Assembly (NCBI GenBank): GCA_951812285.1
Contig: OX638292.1
Coordinates: 1,159,008-1,223,007 of the forward strand
Direction of reading: 5' to 3'
Length of the DNA stretch: 64,000 bases
From: an uncultured Dehalococcoidia bacterium
GTDB lineage: Bacteria > Chloroflexota > Dehalococcoidia > Lucifugimonadales > UBA1127
This document shows positions 45,138-54,173 of the stretch, in pieces (position 1 is the first letter of the stretch; each line of letters opens with the position of its first letter). Both the position numbers and the translations under genes were made by a program. The notes beneath the pieces were generated by a model. It saw only the letters and a program-made list of their open reading frames with translations, searched no databases and had not been told where the DNA came from.

Positions 45138-46570
45138 CGGACGTGCTTTCGGCCCACTTCAAGGAGCAGGCCGCGGAGGCCATCGGCAACGCGACGATAC
45201 AGGAGTCGCTGGACCGGCTGGTAAACTTCCGGCAAGGGCGCGTCGACGCCATCGCGGAGTATGGGCAGGAGCGGTGGGACGCGCTCAGCCAGAGCGCACG
45301 GGAGATCAAACGCGAGACGCTCGAGCACCTCGACTACTACCTCGACGAGCTCTCGCGAAACGTCGAGCGGGCGGGCGGGCACGTCTTCTTCGCGAGGGAC
45401 GCGGCGGAGGCCAACGAGTACGTCGCCAAGGTTGCGGCGGACAACGGCGTCAAGACTGTTACCAAGAGCAAGTCGATGGTGTCCGAGGAGATGGGCATCG
45501 CGGACGTGCTGGAGTCGATGGGCATCGAGCCCGTGGAGACGGACCTGGGCGAGTACATCATCCAGTTGGCGCGCGAAGCGCCCTACCACATCATCGCGCC
45601 GGCGCTCCACAAGTCGAAGGAAGAGGTGTCAGAGCTCTTCGAGCGCATCCTGGGCACTCCGGCGGAGAGCGACATAACGGCGCTGGCGGGCGTCGCGCGA
45701 AAGGTGCTGCGAGAGAAGTTTCTCGAGGCGGACATGGGCATGACGGGCGCCAACTTCGGCGTGTCGGAGACGGGCACAATCGTCATGGTGACCAACGAGG
45801 GGAACGGGCGCATGTGCTCGTCGCTGCCGCGTGTACACGTCGCGACGATGGGGATGGAGCGCGTCATCCCGCGCCTGCGGGACGTTGCGACGTACCTGCC
45901 GCTGCTGACGCGCTCGGCGACGGGGCAGCGGATCTCGAGCTACGTCTCCTTCGTCACTGGCCCGCGCCGGAGCGACGAGGAGGACGGGCCGCAGGAGTTT
46001 CACCTGGTCATCCTCGACAACGGACGGTCACGGATGCTGGCCGATCCGGAGCTGCGGGAGGCACTCTACTGCATCCGGTGCGGCGCGTGCCTGAACGCTT
46101 GCCCCGTGTACGGCAAGGTGGGCGGCCACGCCTACGGCTGGGTGTACCCGGGGCCCATCGGCGCGGTGGTCACGCCGTCGCTGGTTGGCGTGCCAAAGGC
46201 GAAGGACCTGCCCTTCGCGTCGACGCTGTGCGGGGCGTGCCGAGACGTGTGCCCGCTGAAGATCGACATACCGCGGATGCTGCTCAAGCTCCGCAGCGAC
46301 GCTGTCGAGGGGCCGGCGGAGACGCGGGTGCCTCGGCGCGTGGAGTCGCTGATGATGCGTGCGTGGCGGAGGACGGTGGCCGGGCCGCGGCTTTTCTCGC
46401 TGGCAGGGAAGGTCACGTCCGCCGCGCAGTGGCCGCTCTCGCGAAGGGGCTCGCTGCGATGGCTGCCGCCGCCGCTGTCCGGCTGGACGCGCACGCGAGA
46501 CTTCCCCCGCGCCGCAATGCGCCCATTCCGCGCTCGCTGGCGCAAGGACGAGGGTAATCGTGGCGGATAG
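45134..46570 (+). CDS. lutB: Lactate utilization iron-sulfur protein LutB
   Basis: A 478-residue protein with the LutB plan: an N-terminal LUD-type region (KSKSMVSEEMGI...GANFGVSETGTIVMVTNEGNGRM) and a ferredoxin-like module with two 4Fe-4S motifs, CIRCGACLNACPVYGKVGGHAYGWVY and CGACRDVCPLKIDIP. It passes electrons from L-lactate oxidation to the membrane. The ATG at 45134 overlaps the lutA stop; the longer frame from 45107 is inside lutA. lutC overlaps its end by 11 bases. Confidence 0.95.
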   Translation: MTDVLSAHFKEQAAEAIGNATIQESLDRLVNFRQGRVDAIAEYGQERWDALSQSAREIKRETLEHLDYYLDELSRNVERAGGHVFFARDAAEANEYVAKVAADNGVKTVTKSKSMVSEEMGIADVLESMGIEPVETDLGEYIIQLAREAPYHIIAPALHKSKEEVSELFERILGTPAESDITALAGVARKVLREKFLEADMGMTGANFGVSETGTIVMVTNEGNGRMCSSLPRVHVATMGMERVIPRLRDVATYLPLLTRSATGQRISSYVSFVTGPRRSDEEDGPQEFHLVILDNGRSRMLADPELREALYCIRCGACLNACPVYGKVGGHAYGWVYPGPIGAVVTPSLVGVPKAKDLPFASTLCGACRDVCPLKIDIPRMLLKLRSDAVEGPAETRVPRRVESLMMRAWRRTVAGPRLFSLAGKVTSAAQWPLSRRGSLRWLPPPLSGWTRTRDFPRAAMRPFRARWRKDEGNRGG

Positions 46571-47255
46571 GGAGGAGTTCCTCGCGCACATCCGCAGCGC
46601 GCTGGCCTCGGGGCCGTGCATCGGCGCGCCGCCGAGCGCATCGCCGCCCGCTGCCACGCCGTCGCCGCCGTCACGCGACGACCTGCTCGCGCAGCTCGAA
46701 CGGAGCGCGGGGCTGCAGAGCTGGCACTTCGTACGAGCGGCCAATGCGGATGAAGCCACCGCTCGTGTCGTCGAGATCGCGAAGGGTCACGGCGCGGGGA
46801 CGGTCGTGCGAACTGCGCATGACGTGCTGCAGCGCATGGGTATCGACGCGGCGCTGGCTGGAGCCGGTATGGAGAGCGTCGTGCTGGCCGACGGCCCCGG
46901 CGGGCTCGACGCAGAGCAGCGGCAGGCTACGGCGGCAGGGGCAGCGGTGGGCGTCACGGGCGTGGACGCCGTCATCGCGGAGACGGCCTCGGTGGCGCTG
47001 GCGCCGCGGAAGGGCATGAGCCGGCAGGCGTCGCTGCTGCCGCCGGTGCACGTGGCCGTCGCAATGGCGGACCAGGTCGTCGGGACGCTGGACGACGTGC
47101 TGGCGCTGCGGCTCGTAGAGCTTGCGGAGGCGGAGGAGATCACCTGGTACATGAACCTCGTCAGCGGGCCCAGCCGCACGGCGGACATCGAGCAGACGCT
47201 GGTGGTCGGCGTGCACGGGCCGGGGGTGGTCTACCTGGTGGTCATCGAGGAGTAG
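46560..47255 (+). CDS. lutC: Lactate utilization protein LutC
   Basis: A 231-residue LUD-domain protein, third subunit of the LutABC complex. After a variable Ala/Pro linker (about 20-45) comes GVTGVDAVIAETASVALAPRKGMSRQASLLPPVHV, the LUD core, and a C-terminal GPSRTADIEQTLVVGVHGPG. The GTG start is inferred from overlap with the lutB stop; sequence upstream in this frame is inside lutB. It converges on the glycerate kinase gene with a 14-base overlap of their 3' ends. Confidence 0.92.
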   Translation: MADREEFLAHIRSALASGPCIGAPPSASPPAATPSPPSRDDLLAQLERSAGLQSWHFVRAANADEATARVVEIAKGHGAGTVVRTAHDVLQRMGIDAALAGAGMESVVLADGPGGLDAEQRQATAAGAAVGVTGVDAVIAETASVALAPRKGMSRQASLLPPVHVAVAMADQVVGTLDDVLALRLVELAEAEEITWYMNLVSGPSRTADIEQTLVVGVHGPGVVYLVVIEE

Positions 47256-48384
47256 CGCGCCGCAGCATTGCTCGCAGGCCGCGCGACGTTGCCCGTTTCA
47301 GATGCTCGCTTGGGCGCGCCATTGCGTCTTCCACTGTCACCGCGCCTGTTGCCATGCCTGCCAGCGCCATGAATCCCTCAGCGTAGAGCTTGCGCCAGCC
47401 GGGGCCGAGGCTTCCGCCGACACCGAGGACGGGGATGCCGCGCGCCGACGCCCGGTTGGCGACGACGGCCGGGGCCTTGTGGTAGGCCGTCTGCCAGTCG
47501 AGACGCCCCTCGCCTGTGATTACGAGCGACGCGCCCTCCAGCCGCGCGTCGAGGGCGACAGCCTCCGCTACGATGTCGGCGCCCCAGGCGATGCGCGCGC
47601 CGAGGAAGGCCACCAACCCCGCGCCCATGCCGCCGGCCGCGCCGCCGCCCGCAATGCCCGACACGTCCACGCCGAGATCGCGTCGCGCGACGTCCGCCAT
47701 GCGCCGCAGCGCGCGGTCCAGCGTCGCGACGTCGTCCGGTGTCGCGCCCTTCTGCGGGCCGAAGGTGGCCGCAGCGCCTGACGGGCCGCACAGGACGTTG
47801 GTGACGTCGGTGGCGATGACCAGCTCGGCGTCACCGAGCCGCGCGTCCAGACCGGAGGCGTCGATGGCGGCGAGGTCCAGCAGCCCCTCGCCGCAGGGGG
47901 CGATGGGTCCGCCGTCTTCGCGAAAGAGGCGGACGCCCAACGAGGCTGCGAGGCCCGCGCCGCCGTCATTGGTGGCGCTGCCGCCTATGCCGAGGATGAT
48001 TCGGCGGTAATCGGCGTCCAGCACTGCGCGGATGACCGCGCCGACGCCGTACGTGGTCGCGCGGAGCGGGTCTCGGACGGTGGACGGCAGGAGGGCGAGC
48101 CCGCAGGCCTGTGCGGTCTCGACGACGGCGGTCTCGCCGCCGCCGAGGGCGCCCCAACGGGCGATGACCGGCCCGCCGAGGGGGCCGGTGGTGTTGACGG
48201 TGTGGTACGCGCCGCCGGTGGCCTCCACGAGGGCGTCCAGGGTGCCATCACCACCGTCGGCCACGGGGCAGCGCACGACGTCGGCGTCGGGGAACGCGGC
48301 GCGGGCGGCCTCGGCCATGGCGTCGGCGGCTTGCCCAGCGGACAGTGTGCCCTTGAATGCCTGCGGGGCGATGACGATCTTCAT
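47242..48384 (-). CDS. Glycerate 2-kinase (GarK/GlxK family)
   Basis: A 380-residue kinase that phosphorylates D-glycerate, linking glycerate and glyoxylate-derived carbon to glycolysis. The start MKIVIAPQAFKGTLSA, the catalytic block CPVADGGDGTLDAL and the late segments GIGGSATNDGGAG and TGEGRLDWQT are family hallmarks. The ATG at 48384 begins the conserved N-terminus; the upstream in-frame extension crosses the hairpin repeat at 48454 and is not used. It faces lutABC, so the two units may be used under related growth conditions. Confidence 0.94.
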   Translation of the reverse strand: MKIVIAPQAFKGTLSAGQAADAMAEAARAAFPDADVVRCPVADGGDGTLDALVEATGGAYHTVNTTGPLGGPVIARWGALGGGETAVVETAQACGLALLPSTVRDPLRATTYGVGAVIRAVLDADYRRIILGIGGSATNDGGAGLAASLGVRLFREDGGPIAPCGEGLLDLAAIDASGLDARLGDAELVIATDVTNVLCGPSGAAATFGPQKGATPDDVATLDRALRRMADVARRDLGVDVSGIAGGGAAGGMGAGLVAFLGARIAWGADIVAEAVALDARLEGASLVITGEGRLDWQTAYHKAPAVVANRASARGIPVLGVGGSLGPGWRKLYAEGFMALAGMATGAVTVEDAMARPSEHLKRATSRGLRAMLRRATPR

Positions 48385-48453
48385 GGGGACAGGGTAGCGG
48401 TCGACGGGCCGGCGGGGGAAGGGGATCGCGGCAGGAAGGGTGGGGCGGGATTG

Positions 48454-48483
48454 TCGTCGTTCCTGCCTTCGCAGGAACGACGA
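48454..48483. repeat. Palindromic intergenic hairpin
   Basis: A perfect 13-base-pair stem (TCGTCGTTCCTGC with its complement) and a CTTC loop lie between gmk and the glycerate kinase gene. It shares the GTTCC...GGAACGAC frame with the hairpin near 6028-6047 and may also end gmk transcripts. Confidence 0.8.
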
Positions 48484-48490
48484 GGGGGGG

Positions 48491-49123
48491 CTAGAGCGCG
48501 GTGGAGTGGCGGGGGTAGCGCCAACGTTCGGCGCGCATGATGGCCTCGAGGGCCTGTGCCGTGTCGTCAATGCGGCCGTTCTCGTTCACGACGACGTAGT
48601 CGAACATCGGCATCAGCTCCATCTCGTGGCGGGCGGTGTACAGGCGGCGCTCGAGGTCGACAAGGTCCTCACTCTTGCGCTCGAGCAGACGACGCTCGAG
48701 CTCCTCCATGGACGGCGGCGCCAGGAAGACAAAGACGCCGTCCGGGTTCAGTGTCTTGATGGTCCGCGCGCCCTGCACGTCAATCTTGATGATGACGTCC
48801 ATGCCGCTGGCCAGCGCATCGCGCACCTGGTCCCTTGGGACGCCGTATCGGTTGCCGTAGACCTCGGCGCTCTCCAGGAAGCCGCCCTCATCCAGCTTCT
48901 CCCTGAAGGTGTCGCGATCAAGGAAGATGTAGTCGACGCCGTCGGTCTCGGTGGGCCGCATGGGCCGGGTGGTCGCCGTCACGACGAAGTGGACGGGGTA
49001 GTTGCGCTCCCGGAGCCGCGTCAGGACGGCGTCCTTGCCGACGCCGGAGGGGCCGGACACGATCATCATGAGGGGGTGCGGCGCGAGAATCTCGGGGAGG
49101 CGCGGCTCGTCGGGCGAGGTCAT
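48491..49123 (-). CDS. gmk: Guanylate kinase
   Basis: Phosphorylates GMP to GDP with ATP. The 210-residue protein has the P-loop GPSGVGKDAV, the GMP-binding segment TTRPMRPTETDGVDYIFLD, and EVYGNRYGVPRDQV followed by IIKIDVQGARTIK. Lys-Asp in the P-loop replaces the usual Lys-Ser/Thr; GVGKD is also seen in other bacterial Gmk proteins. Length is normal. Confidence 0.95.
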   Translation of the reverse strand: MTSPDEPRLPEILAPHPLMMIVSGPSGVGKDAVLTRLRERNYPVHFVVTATTRPMRPTETDGVDYIFLDRDTFREKLDEGGFLESAEVYGNRYGVPRDQVRDALASGMDVIIKIDVQGARTIKTLNPDGVFVFLAPPSMEELERRLLERKSEDLVDLERRLYTARHEMELMPMFDYVVVNENGRIDDTAQALEAIMRAERWRYPRHSTAL

Positions 49124-49230
49124 ACGTCACCGCCATTCCGGGGCATACCGCGATGGCCTGGAGGGCTTGCCGGCGGGAATGTCGTCACGGTCATGTCGTT
49201 CGCTCCCGCATTTCCGCCCGGGGGGGGGGC

Positions 49231-50223
49231 CTAGTCCCGCCTGTAGATCGTGGGGTCTTCCTTTTCCTGCCCCACGTCCCGGAACCGCTTGGCCACCGTG
49301 TCACCCAGAAGCATGCCCATGAACTGGTCGGAGGCCTTGAGGCCCTCGAAGGCGCCCTCTTCGCCCTCGCGGCCGAGCATCCAGCGGGCGCGGGCCTCCC
49401 ACGCCTCGACGAGCGCCCGCTCAAGGCCGGCCTGGTCGTCCTTGACCATGCCGCGCAGGCTATGCAGGTCCTTGATGAGCTCGTCGATCCAGTAAACGAG
49501 GGCGTCGCGGTTGGTCACGGCGATGTCGCGGTGCATGATGGGGTCGCCGGACGCGAGGCGGGAGATGTCGCGGAAGCCGCTGGCCGCCAGCTTAGCCATC
49601 TCGCGCCAGCCGACGCTGCGGGACGTCGCGTTGACCAGTGAGACTGAGAGCATGAAGGGCAGGTGGCTCACGGCGGCGACGTAGCTGTCGTGCTCCGCGG
49701 GGTCGACAAAGTAGGGCTTGGCGCCGATGGCCTGTACGAGCGAGACGATGACCTGCACCGACTCCGGAGTGGCGCTGCGGGCCGGGCAGATGGCGTAGAC
49801 GGAGCCGTTGAGCATGGCGGCCTCGGCGTCCTTAGGGCCCGAGGTCTCCTTGCCGGCCAATGGGTGGCCGCCGACGAAGCTCACGCCGTCGGGCAGCAGC
49901 TCTTCGGCCCACGCGACGACGTCCTTCTTCGTGCTGCCCGTGTCGGTGACGATGGCGCCCGGCGCGAGAAACTCGGGGAGGAACTCGAACAGCTCGCGCA
50001 TGGCGAGGACGGGAACGGCGACGATGACGATGCTCGCGTCGCGAACCGCCTCGGGAATCGTGCGGACGTCGCGGTCGATGGCGCCCATCTTGCGGGCCGT
50101 CGAGACGTGGGTGGGCTCGAGGTCGATGCCGACAACCTCGATGTCCTTGTTCTGCGTCTGCCGGATGGCGAGGCCCATGGACGTGCCGATGAGCCCCAGT
50201 CCGATGATGGCGATCTTGTCCAT
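49231..50223 (-). CDS. tyrA: Prephenate dehydrogenase
   Basis: Oxidatively decarboxylates prephenate in tyrosine synthesis. The 330-residue protein begins with the Rossmann motif IAIIGLGLIGTSMGLAI, has TDTGSTKKDVV, GGHPLAGKETSGP and the catalytic-site segment EHDSYVAAVSHLPFMLSVSL. It is monofunctional: no chorismate mutase or ACT domain is attached. An arogenate preference cannot be excluded. Other shikimate-pathway genes are not in the window. Confidence 0.94.
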   Translation of the reverse strand: MDKIAIIGLGLIGTSMGLAIRQTQNKDIEVVGIDLEPTHVSTARKMGAIDRDVRTIPEAVRDASIVIVAVPVLAMRELFEFLPEFLAPGAIVTDTGSTKKDVVAWAEELLPDGVSFVGGHPLAGKETSGPKDAEAAMLNGSVYAICPARSATPESVQVIVSLVQAIGAKPYFVDPAEHDSYVAAVSHLPFMLSVSLVNATSRSVGWREMAKLAASGFRDISRLASGDPIMHRDIAVTNRDALVYWIDELIKDLHSLRGMVKDDQAGLERALVEAWEARARWMLGREGEEGAFEGLKASDQFMGMLLGDTVAKRFRDVGQEKEDPTIYRRD

Positions 50224-50294
50224 GAAGGCTCCCGTTCTCCCGCTCGATATGTGCGCCCATTATACGCGGGTATCCGCATTCTACTGCAAGCGTG

Positions 50295-50990
50295 CTACAG
50301 GACGATGCTCTCCAGGAAGCGGATGGGCGGGCCGATGATCCATGCGAGGATGCCGACGCCAAGCATGATGTCCAGCATGATGATAACGAGCAGGATGCCG
50401 GGGCCGTAGGGCTCCAGCCGGAGGAGAGGTATCGCGAGGGCGCGGGGGAGCAGGCCCGCGGCCACCTTGGAGCCGTCCAACGGGGCCAAGGGGATCAGGT
50501 TGAACACGCCGAGGATGAGGTTCAGGAAGAGCCACATCGCGAAGAACTGCCCGATGACGAGCGACACCGGCGCGCCTGACTGCAGCGGCGTGAAAACGAC
50601 GTTGTACGGCCACTCGACGATGCCGAGCTTGAAGAGTAGGCCAATGAGGAAGGCCAGCAAGAAGTTTGAGAGGGGGCCGGCGAAGGCGACAAGCATCATG
50701 GCCTTCAGCGCGTTGGCCCCGAAGGCGTAGCCGTTTACGGGCACCGGCTTGCCCCACCCGAAGCCGGCCACCAGGAACATGATGCTGCCCGCGGGGTCCA
50801 GGTGCGCTTTGGGGTTCAGCGACAGCCGCCCGAGACGCCGCGCGGTGTCGTCGCCGAGGGACGTGGCGGTCAGGGCGTGGCTGAACTCGTGGAACGTGAC
50901 GCTGGCGACCACCGCCAGGAGGAGCATGCCGGTGAATATAAAGAACGCGACGGGGTCGTCGCCCAGGATGCCGATGTTACGGAAGATCAT
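50295..50990 (-). CDS. Site-2 protease family zinc metallopeptidase (M50)
   Basis: A 231-residue intramembrane protease of the short M50B type with about five or six membrane helices. The zinc site is HEFSH in TFHEFSHALTATSLGD and the third ligand is in NLIPLAPLDGSKV. No PDZ or CBS domain is attached. The ATG at 50990 (MIFRNIGILGDDP) overlaps the end of the preceding gene by 14 bases, so the two are probably translated together. Substrates are unknown; family members cleave membrane-bound regulators or peptides. Confidence 0.9.
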   Translation of the reverse strand: MIFRNIGILGDDPVAFFIFTGMLLLAVVASVTFHEFSHALTATSLGDDTARRLGRLSLNPKAHLDPAGSIMFLVAGFGWGKPVPVNGYAFGANALKAMMLVAFAGPLSNFLLAFLIGLLFKLGIVEWPYNVVFTPLQSGAPVSLVIGQFFAMWLFLNLILGVFNLIPLAPLDGSKVAAGLLPRALAIPLLRLEPYGPGILLVIIMLDIMLGVGILAWIIGPPIRFLESIVL

Positions 50991-51765
50991 CGGGGTCGTC
51001 CGGGTCGAAGTCGTCGTCGTCATCGTCGTGCTGGTGCTGAGGGCGGCTGCTGACGCGCGGCACGATCGGCGAGCCGGAATCGCCGCGTGACTTTCGGCGC
51101 GGCAGGCCGCGGATCGCCTCAGAGAGCGCCTTCAGCCCCTCGGCGTCGGTGGTCTCGAGGTCCGCGACGACGCCCTCGACGCCTATATCGCGGAGGCACT
51201 CGAGCTCCCACGCGGTCAGGGCGCCGTGAACGGGGAGGAGGAACGGCCGGCCGATCTCACAGCGGGCCGTGGCCAGGTGCATGAGCACCTCCAGCGTCAG
51301 CGGGGACGCGACGGCGTCGGCGTAGACGACGGCATCGACGGGCATGACCTCCAGGGAGTGGGCGTGCTCCTCCTTGAGGTCGACCGGGATTACCAGGAGC
51401 TTCCCGACGTCCTCGTCGTGCAGCGCGTCGAGCGAGGACGTGAGGCCGGTCAGGGAGACGAAGTCGGCACCGGCCTGCACGAGGGCGGTCACGTCGTCAG
51501 CGGCTAGGGTGTTGACCTGCGCGCCCCACGGCACGTCGGGCATCGACTGCATCGCCTGCGACGCGGCGGCCGCGTCTGCGCCGTCGCCGCGGAAGATGAC
51601 GCCATCGAGGGCGACGCCGTTGGCGTTGGCGACGGCCTCGGGCTCGGCGGTGGCGGCGAGGAGGACCATCGTGGGCATGGGCTGCCGCCGTGCGGCTGCG
51701 CCAAAGCCCATGGGCGCGGGCGCATCCTTGCCCAGACGTTCAATGCGTTGAATCAGCTTGCTCAT
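50977..51765 (-). CDS. Hypothetical protein with barrel-like pattern and acidic tail
   Basis: A 262-residue cytoplasmic protein. Residues 30-225 alternate short hydrophobic strands and helices (MVLLAATAEPEAV, LDGVIFRGDGAD, GAQVNTLAADDVTALVQAGADFVSLTGL, DAVVYADAVASPLTLEVLMHLA, IGVEGVVADLETTDAEGLKALSEAI), a pattern expected of a TIM-barrel, but no catalytic motif is recognised. The C-terminus is an Asp-rich tail of about 17 residues. It overlaps the site-2 protease gene downstream, suggesting a shared role. Confidence 0.65.
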   Translation of the reverse strand: MSKLIQRIERLGKDAPAPMGFGAAARRQPMPTMVLLAATAEPEAVANANGVALDGVIFRGDGADAAAASQAMQSMPDVPWGAQVNTLAADDVTALVQAGADFVSLTGLTSSLDALHDEDVGKLLVIPVDLKEEHAHSLEVMPVDAVVYADAVASPLTLEVLMHLATARCEIGRPFLLPVHGALTAWELECLRDIGVEGVVADLETTDAEGLKALSEAIRGLPRRKSRGDSGSPIVPRVSSRPQHQHDDDDDDFDPDDPDDLP

Positions 51766-51883
51766 ACTGCCTCACAGGTGGAGTGCCCGTCGGCGGTGCG
51801 CGGGATTTCGGTACGCCGAGCGGTTACACGTATGGTAGCACACCGGCATTGGGCGCGGTCACGGCGCGGGAACGTCTGGTTGA

Positions 51884-52636
51884 TCACCGGCCAAAGCTGA
51901 GGCGCGCGGCGAGCGAGTCGGGCAGGCCGGCGGCTGTCATCTTCATCTGCGTCCGCTCGATGTCGTAGGGCACGCGGTGGTGTGTGACGGTGCGGGCGAC
52001 GGTGTCGTAGACGGCGTAGGCGGCGCGAGGATCGCCGTCGCGGGGCTGGCCGACGCTGCCGGGGTTCAGGATGATGCGCGCTCGGTCGAGTGCGTGCGCG
52101 CCGTCGAGGGCGACTACGGCGCCGGGCTGGAGCGGGGTGACGCTGCCGGACTCGTCGCAGGCGAAGGGGAGGTGGGAGTGGCCGAGCAGGCAGAGGGGGG
52201 TGTCGAAGAGGCTGAAGCACTCGGCGGTGACCTGCGGGGGCATGAGCCAGGGCAGGAAGTACTCCCACACGGGCTCCCGCGGCGTGCCGTGCACGAGCGT
52301 GACCTCCGACTCCTCGTGGCGGAGGGGGTTCGAGCGGAGGTAGGCCTGCTCGTCTGGCGTGAGGCGGTGGCGCGTCCACATCGCCGCCGTGCGGGCCGCG
52401 GGGTTGAAGGTCTCGACGGAGAGCTCGCCGATGGCGGCGAGGTCATGGTTGCCGGCGACGGCGGCGTGGTCGTAGGAGCGCAGCAGCGCGAGGCACTCGC
52501 CCGGGTCCGGGCCGTATCCGACGATGTCGCCGAGGCACAGGACGCGCTCGAAGCCGCCGGACGCCTCCGCGTGGGCGATAACCGCTTGGAGCGCCTCCAG
52601 GTTGCTGTGAACGTCCGCCACCACAAGGCAGCGCAT
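51884..52636 (-). CDS. Metallophosphoesterase, YfcE/ApaH-like
   Basis: A 250-residue calcineurin-like phosphoesterase. The dimetal-binding motifs are in order: VVADVHSNLEALQAV, GDIVGYGPDPGECL, AGNHDLA, VHGTP and LGHSHLPF. This arrangement is found in bacterial phosphodiesterases and in protein-phosphatase-like enzymes; the substrate is not known. The ATG at 52636 begins the conserved first strand and follows GAGGGAT. The longer open frame upstream lies antisense to thiL and is not protein-like. It is divergent from thiL with a 46-base gap. Confidence 0.88.
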   Translation of the reverse strand: MRCLVVADVHSNLEALQAVIAHAEASGGFERVLCLGDIVGYGPDPGECLALLRSYDHAAVAGNHDLAAIGELSVETFNPAARTAAMWTRHRLTPDEQAYLRSNPLRHEESEVTLVHGTPREPVWEYFLPWLMPPQVTAECFSLFDTPLCLLGHSHLPFACDESGSVTPLQPGAVVALDGAHALDRARIILNPGSVGQPRDGDPRAAYAVYDTVARTVTHHRVPYDIERTQMKMTAAGLPDSLAARLSFGR

Positions 52637-52682
52637 ATCCCTCACCTTGGCCGTAGCTGGCGGCTCAAGTATACTTGGAGCC

Positions 52683-53690
52683 ATGCTGGTGCGGGAACTT
52701 GGGGAGTTCGGCCTCATAGAGCGCCTGTCCCGGCGCGTGTCCGCCTCGCCTGCCGGCGCACCCCGATGCAATGAGCCGTCGCTCAACGTGCGCGTCGGCA
52801 TCGGCGACGACGCCGCTGTGTGGGAGGCCTCGGGGACGGCCGAGGCGCTGACGACGGACACAATCGTCGACGGGACGCACTTCAGGCTGTCGACGACGGG
52901 GTGGAACGACCTGGGCTGGAAGGCGCTGACAACGAACCTGAGCGACATCGCGGCGATGGGCGCGACTCCCGGCGTGGGGGTGGTGACGCTGGGGCTGCCG
53001 CCGGACACGCGGGTGGAAGACGTCGACGCGCTGTACGACGGGCTGCTGGATGCTGCGGAGGTGTTCGGCGCGAGCGTGGCCGGAGGCGACGTGGTGGCGT
53101 CACCGACGCTGTTCATCACCGTCGCGCTGACCGGCACGCTGGCGCGGGAACCGATGCTGCGCTCGGCGGCGGAGGTGGGGGACCTGATCGCGGTGACGGG
53201 CTCGCTGGGCGCGTCGGCGGCGGGGCTTGCCGTGCTACAGGGGGCGTCGACTGCTGGAGGCGCCGACGCTGAGCCGCTGCTCGCCGCGCACCGTCGACCG
53301 TGGCCGCGCGTCGCCGAGGGTACTCGGCTCGCCGAGGCGGGCGTGCGGAGCGCGATGGACATAACGGACGGGCTTATCGACGACCTGGGCAAGCTGAGCG
53401 CGGCCGCCGGGTGCGCCGCCCGGCTGGACGAGGAATGCGTCCCCGTGCACACGGCGGCGCTCGCCGCGTTCCCGGACGAGGCGATGGCGATGGCGCTGAA
53501 CGGTGGCGAGGACTATGAGCTGCTCTTCACCGCACCGCCGCGCCTGATGGCGTCGATCGGCGGCGCGCTTGCCTGTGAAGTTCACGTTGTAGGCGAGATA
53601 ATTTTGGGGACGCCAGGAGAAGTTGTCGTGGTGGACGCTAAGGGGAACACAGTTGCGCCGCCGCGCAGGGGATGGGACCACTTCGCATGA
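52683..53690 (+). CDS. thiL: Thiamine-monophosphate kinase
   Basis: Phosphorylates thiamine monophosphate to the pyrophosphate cofactor. The 335-residue protein has the N-terminal GEFGLIERL, the nucleotide/metal segment GIGDDAAVW, TTDTIVDGTHF, WKALTTNLSDIAAMGATP and the later MDITDGLIDDLGKL and GGEDYELLF. TTGGAG precedes the ATG at 52683. Its stop overlaps the tsaE start (ATGA), so thiL, tsaE and tsaB form a tight unit. Confidence 0.94.
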   Translation: MLVRELGEFGLIERLSRRVSASPAGAPRCNEPSLNVRVGIGDDAAVWEASGTAEALTTDTIVDGTHFRLSTTGWNDLGWKALTTNLSDIAAMGATPGVGVVTLGLPPDTRVEDVDALYDGLLDAAEVFGASVAGGDVVASPTLFITVALTGTLAREPMLRSAAEVGDLIAVTGSLGASAAGLAVLQGASTAGGADAEPLLAAHRRPWPRVAEGTRLAEAGVRSAMDITDGLIDDLGKLSAAAGCAARLDEECVPVHTAALAAFPDEAMAMALNGGEDYELLFTAPPRLMASIGGALACEVHVVGEIILGTPGEVVVVDAKGNTVAPPRRGWDHFA

Positions 53691-54172
53691 GCATCAGGGT
53701 ACACATAGCGAGCGGGAGCGCCGACGAGACGCTGCGCATCGGAGCCGAGCTTGGGCAGCGGCTGCAGCCGGGCGACGCGCTGCTGCTGACCGGAGACCTC
53801 GGCGCGGGGAAGACGACACTGACGCAGGGGATCGCGCTGGGGCTCAACGTGCCTGAGCGGCCGCGGAGCCCGACGTTCGTCATGGCGACGGAGTACGAGG
53901 GGCGGCTGCCGCTGTACCACCTCGACCTCTACCGCGTGGAGGACCTGGGAGAGCTTGGCGAGCTGGGACTGGACGAGTACCTGATCGGCGACGGCGTCAC
54001 GGTGGTCGAGTGGGCCGACCGCGCTCCGCACGCCTTCCCGCCGCACGGGCTGTGGGTCGACCTTCAGGTGCGCGAGGAGGATGGGCGGGACATCACCGTC
54101 TCTTGCTCGGAGCCGCGCAACGCGGCTGTCGCCGAGTGGCTGGAGCAGGCGGCCGTCGCGAGGAGCGCGTAG
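53687..54172 (+). CDS. tsaE: tRNA threonylcarbamoyladenosine biosynthesis ATPase TsaE
   Basis: A 161-residue P-loop ATPase that supports TsaB/TsaD in making the t6A modification of ANN-decoding tRNAs. The Walker A motif is TGDLGAGKTTLTQG, followed by the SPTF block (RSPTFVMATEYEG) and HLDLYRVEDLGELGELGLDEYL, with VVEWADRAP near the C-terminus. It starts within the thiL stop and is followed directly by tsaB. Confidence 0.95.
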   Translation: MSIRVHIASGSADETLRIGAELGQRLQPGDALLLTGDLGAGKTTLTQGIALGLNVPERPRSPTFVMATEYEGRLPLYHLDLYRVEDLGELGELGLDEYLIGDGVTVVEWADRAPHAFPPHGLWVDLQVREEDGRDITVSCSEPRNAAVAEWLEQAAVARSA

Positions 54173-54173
54173 C

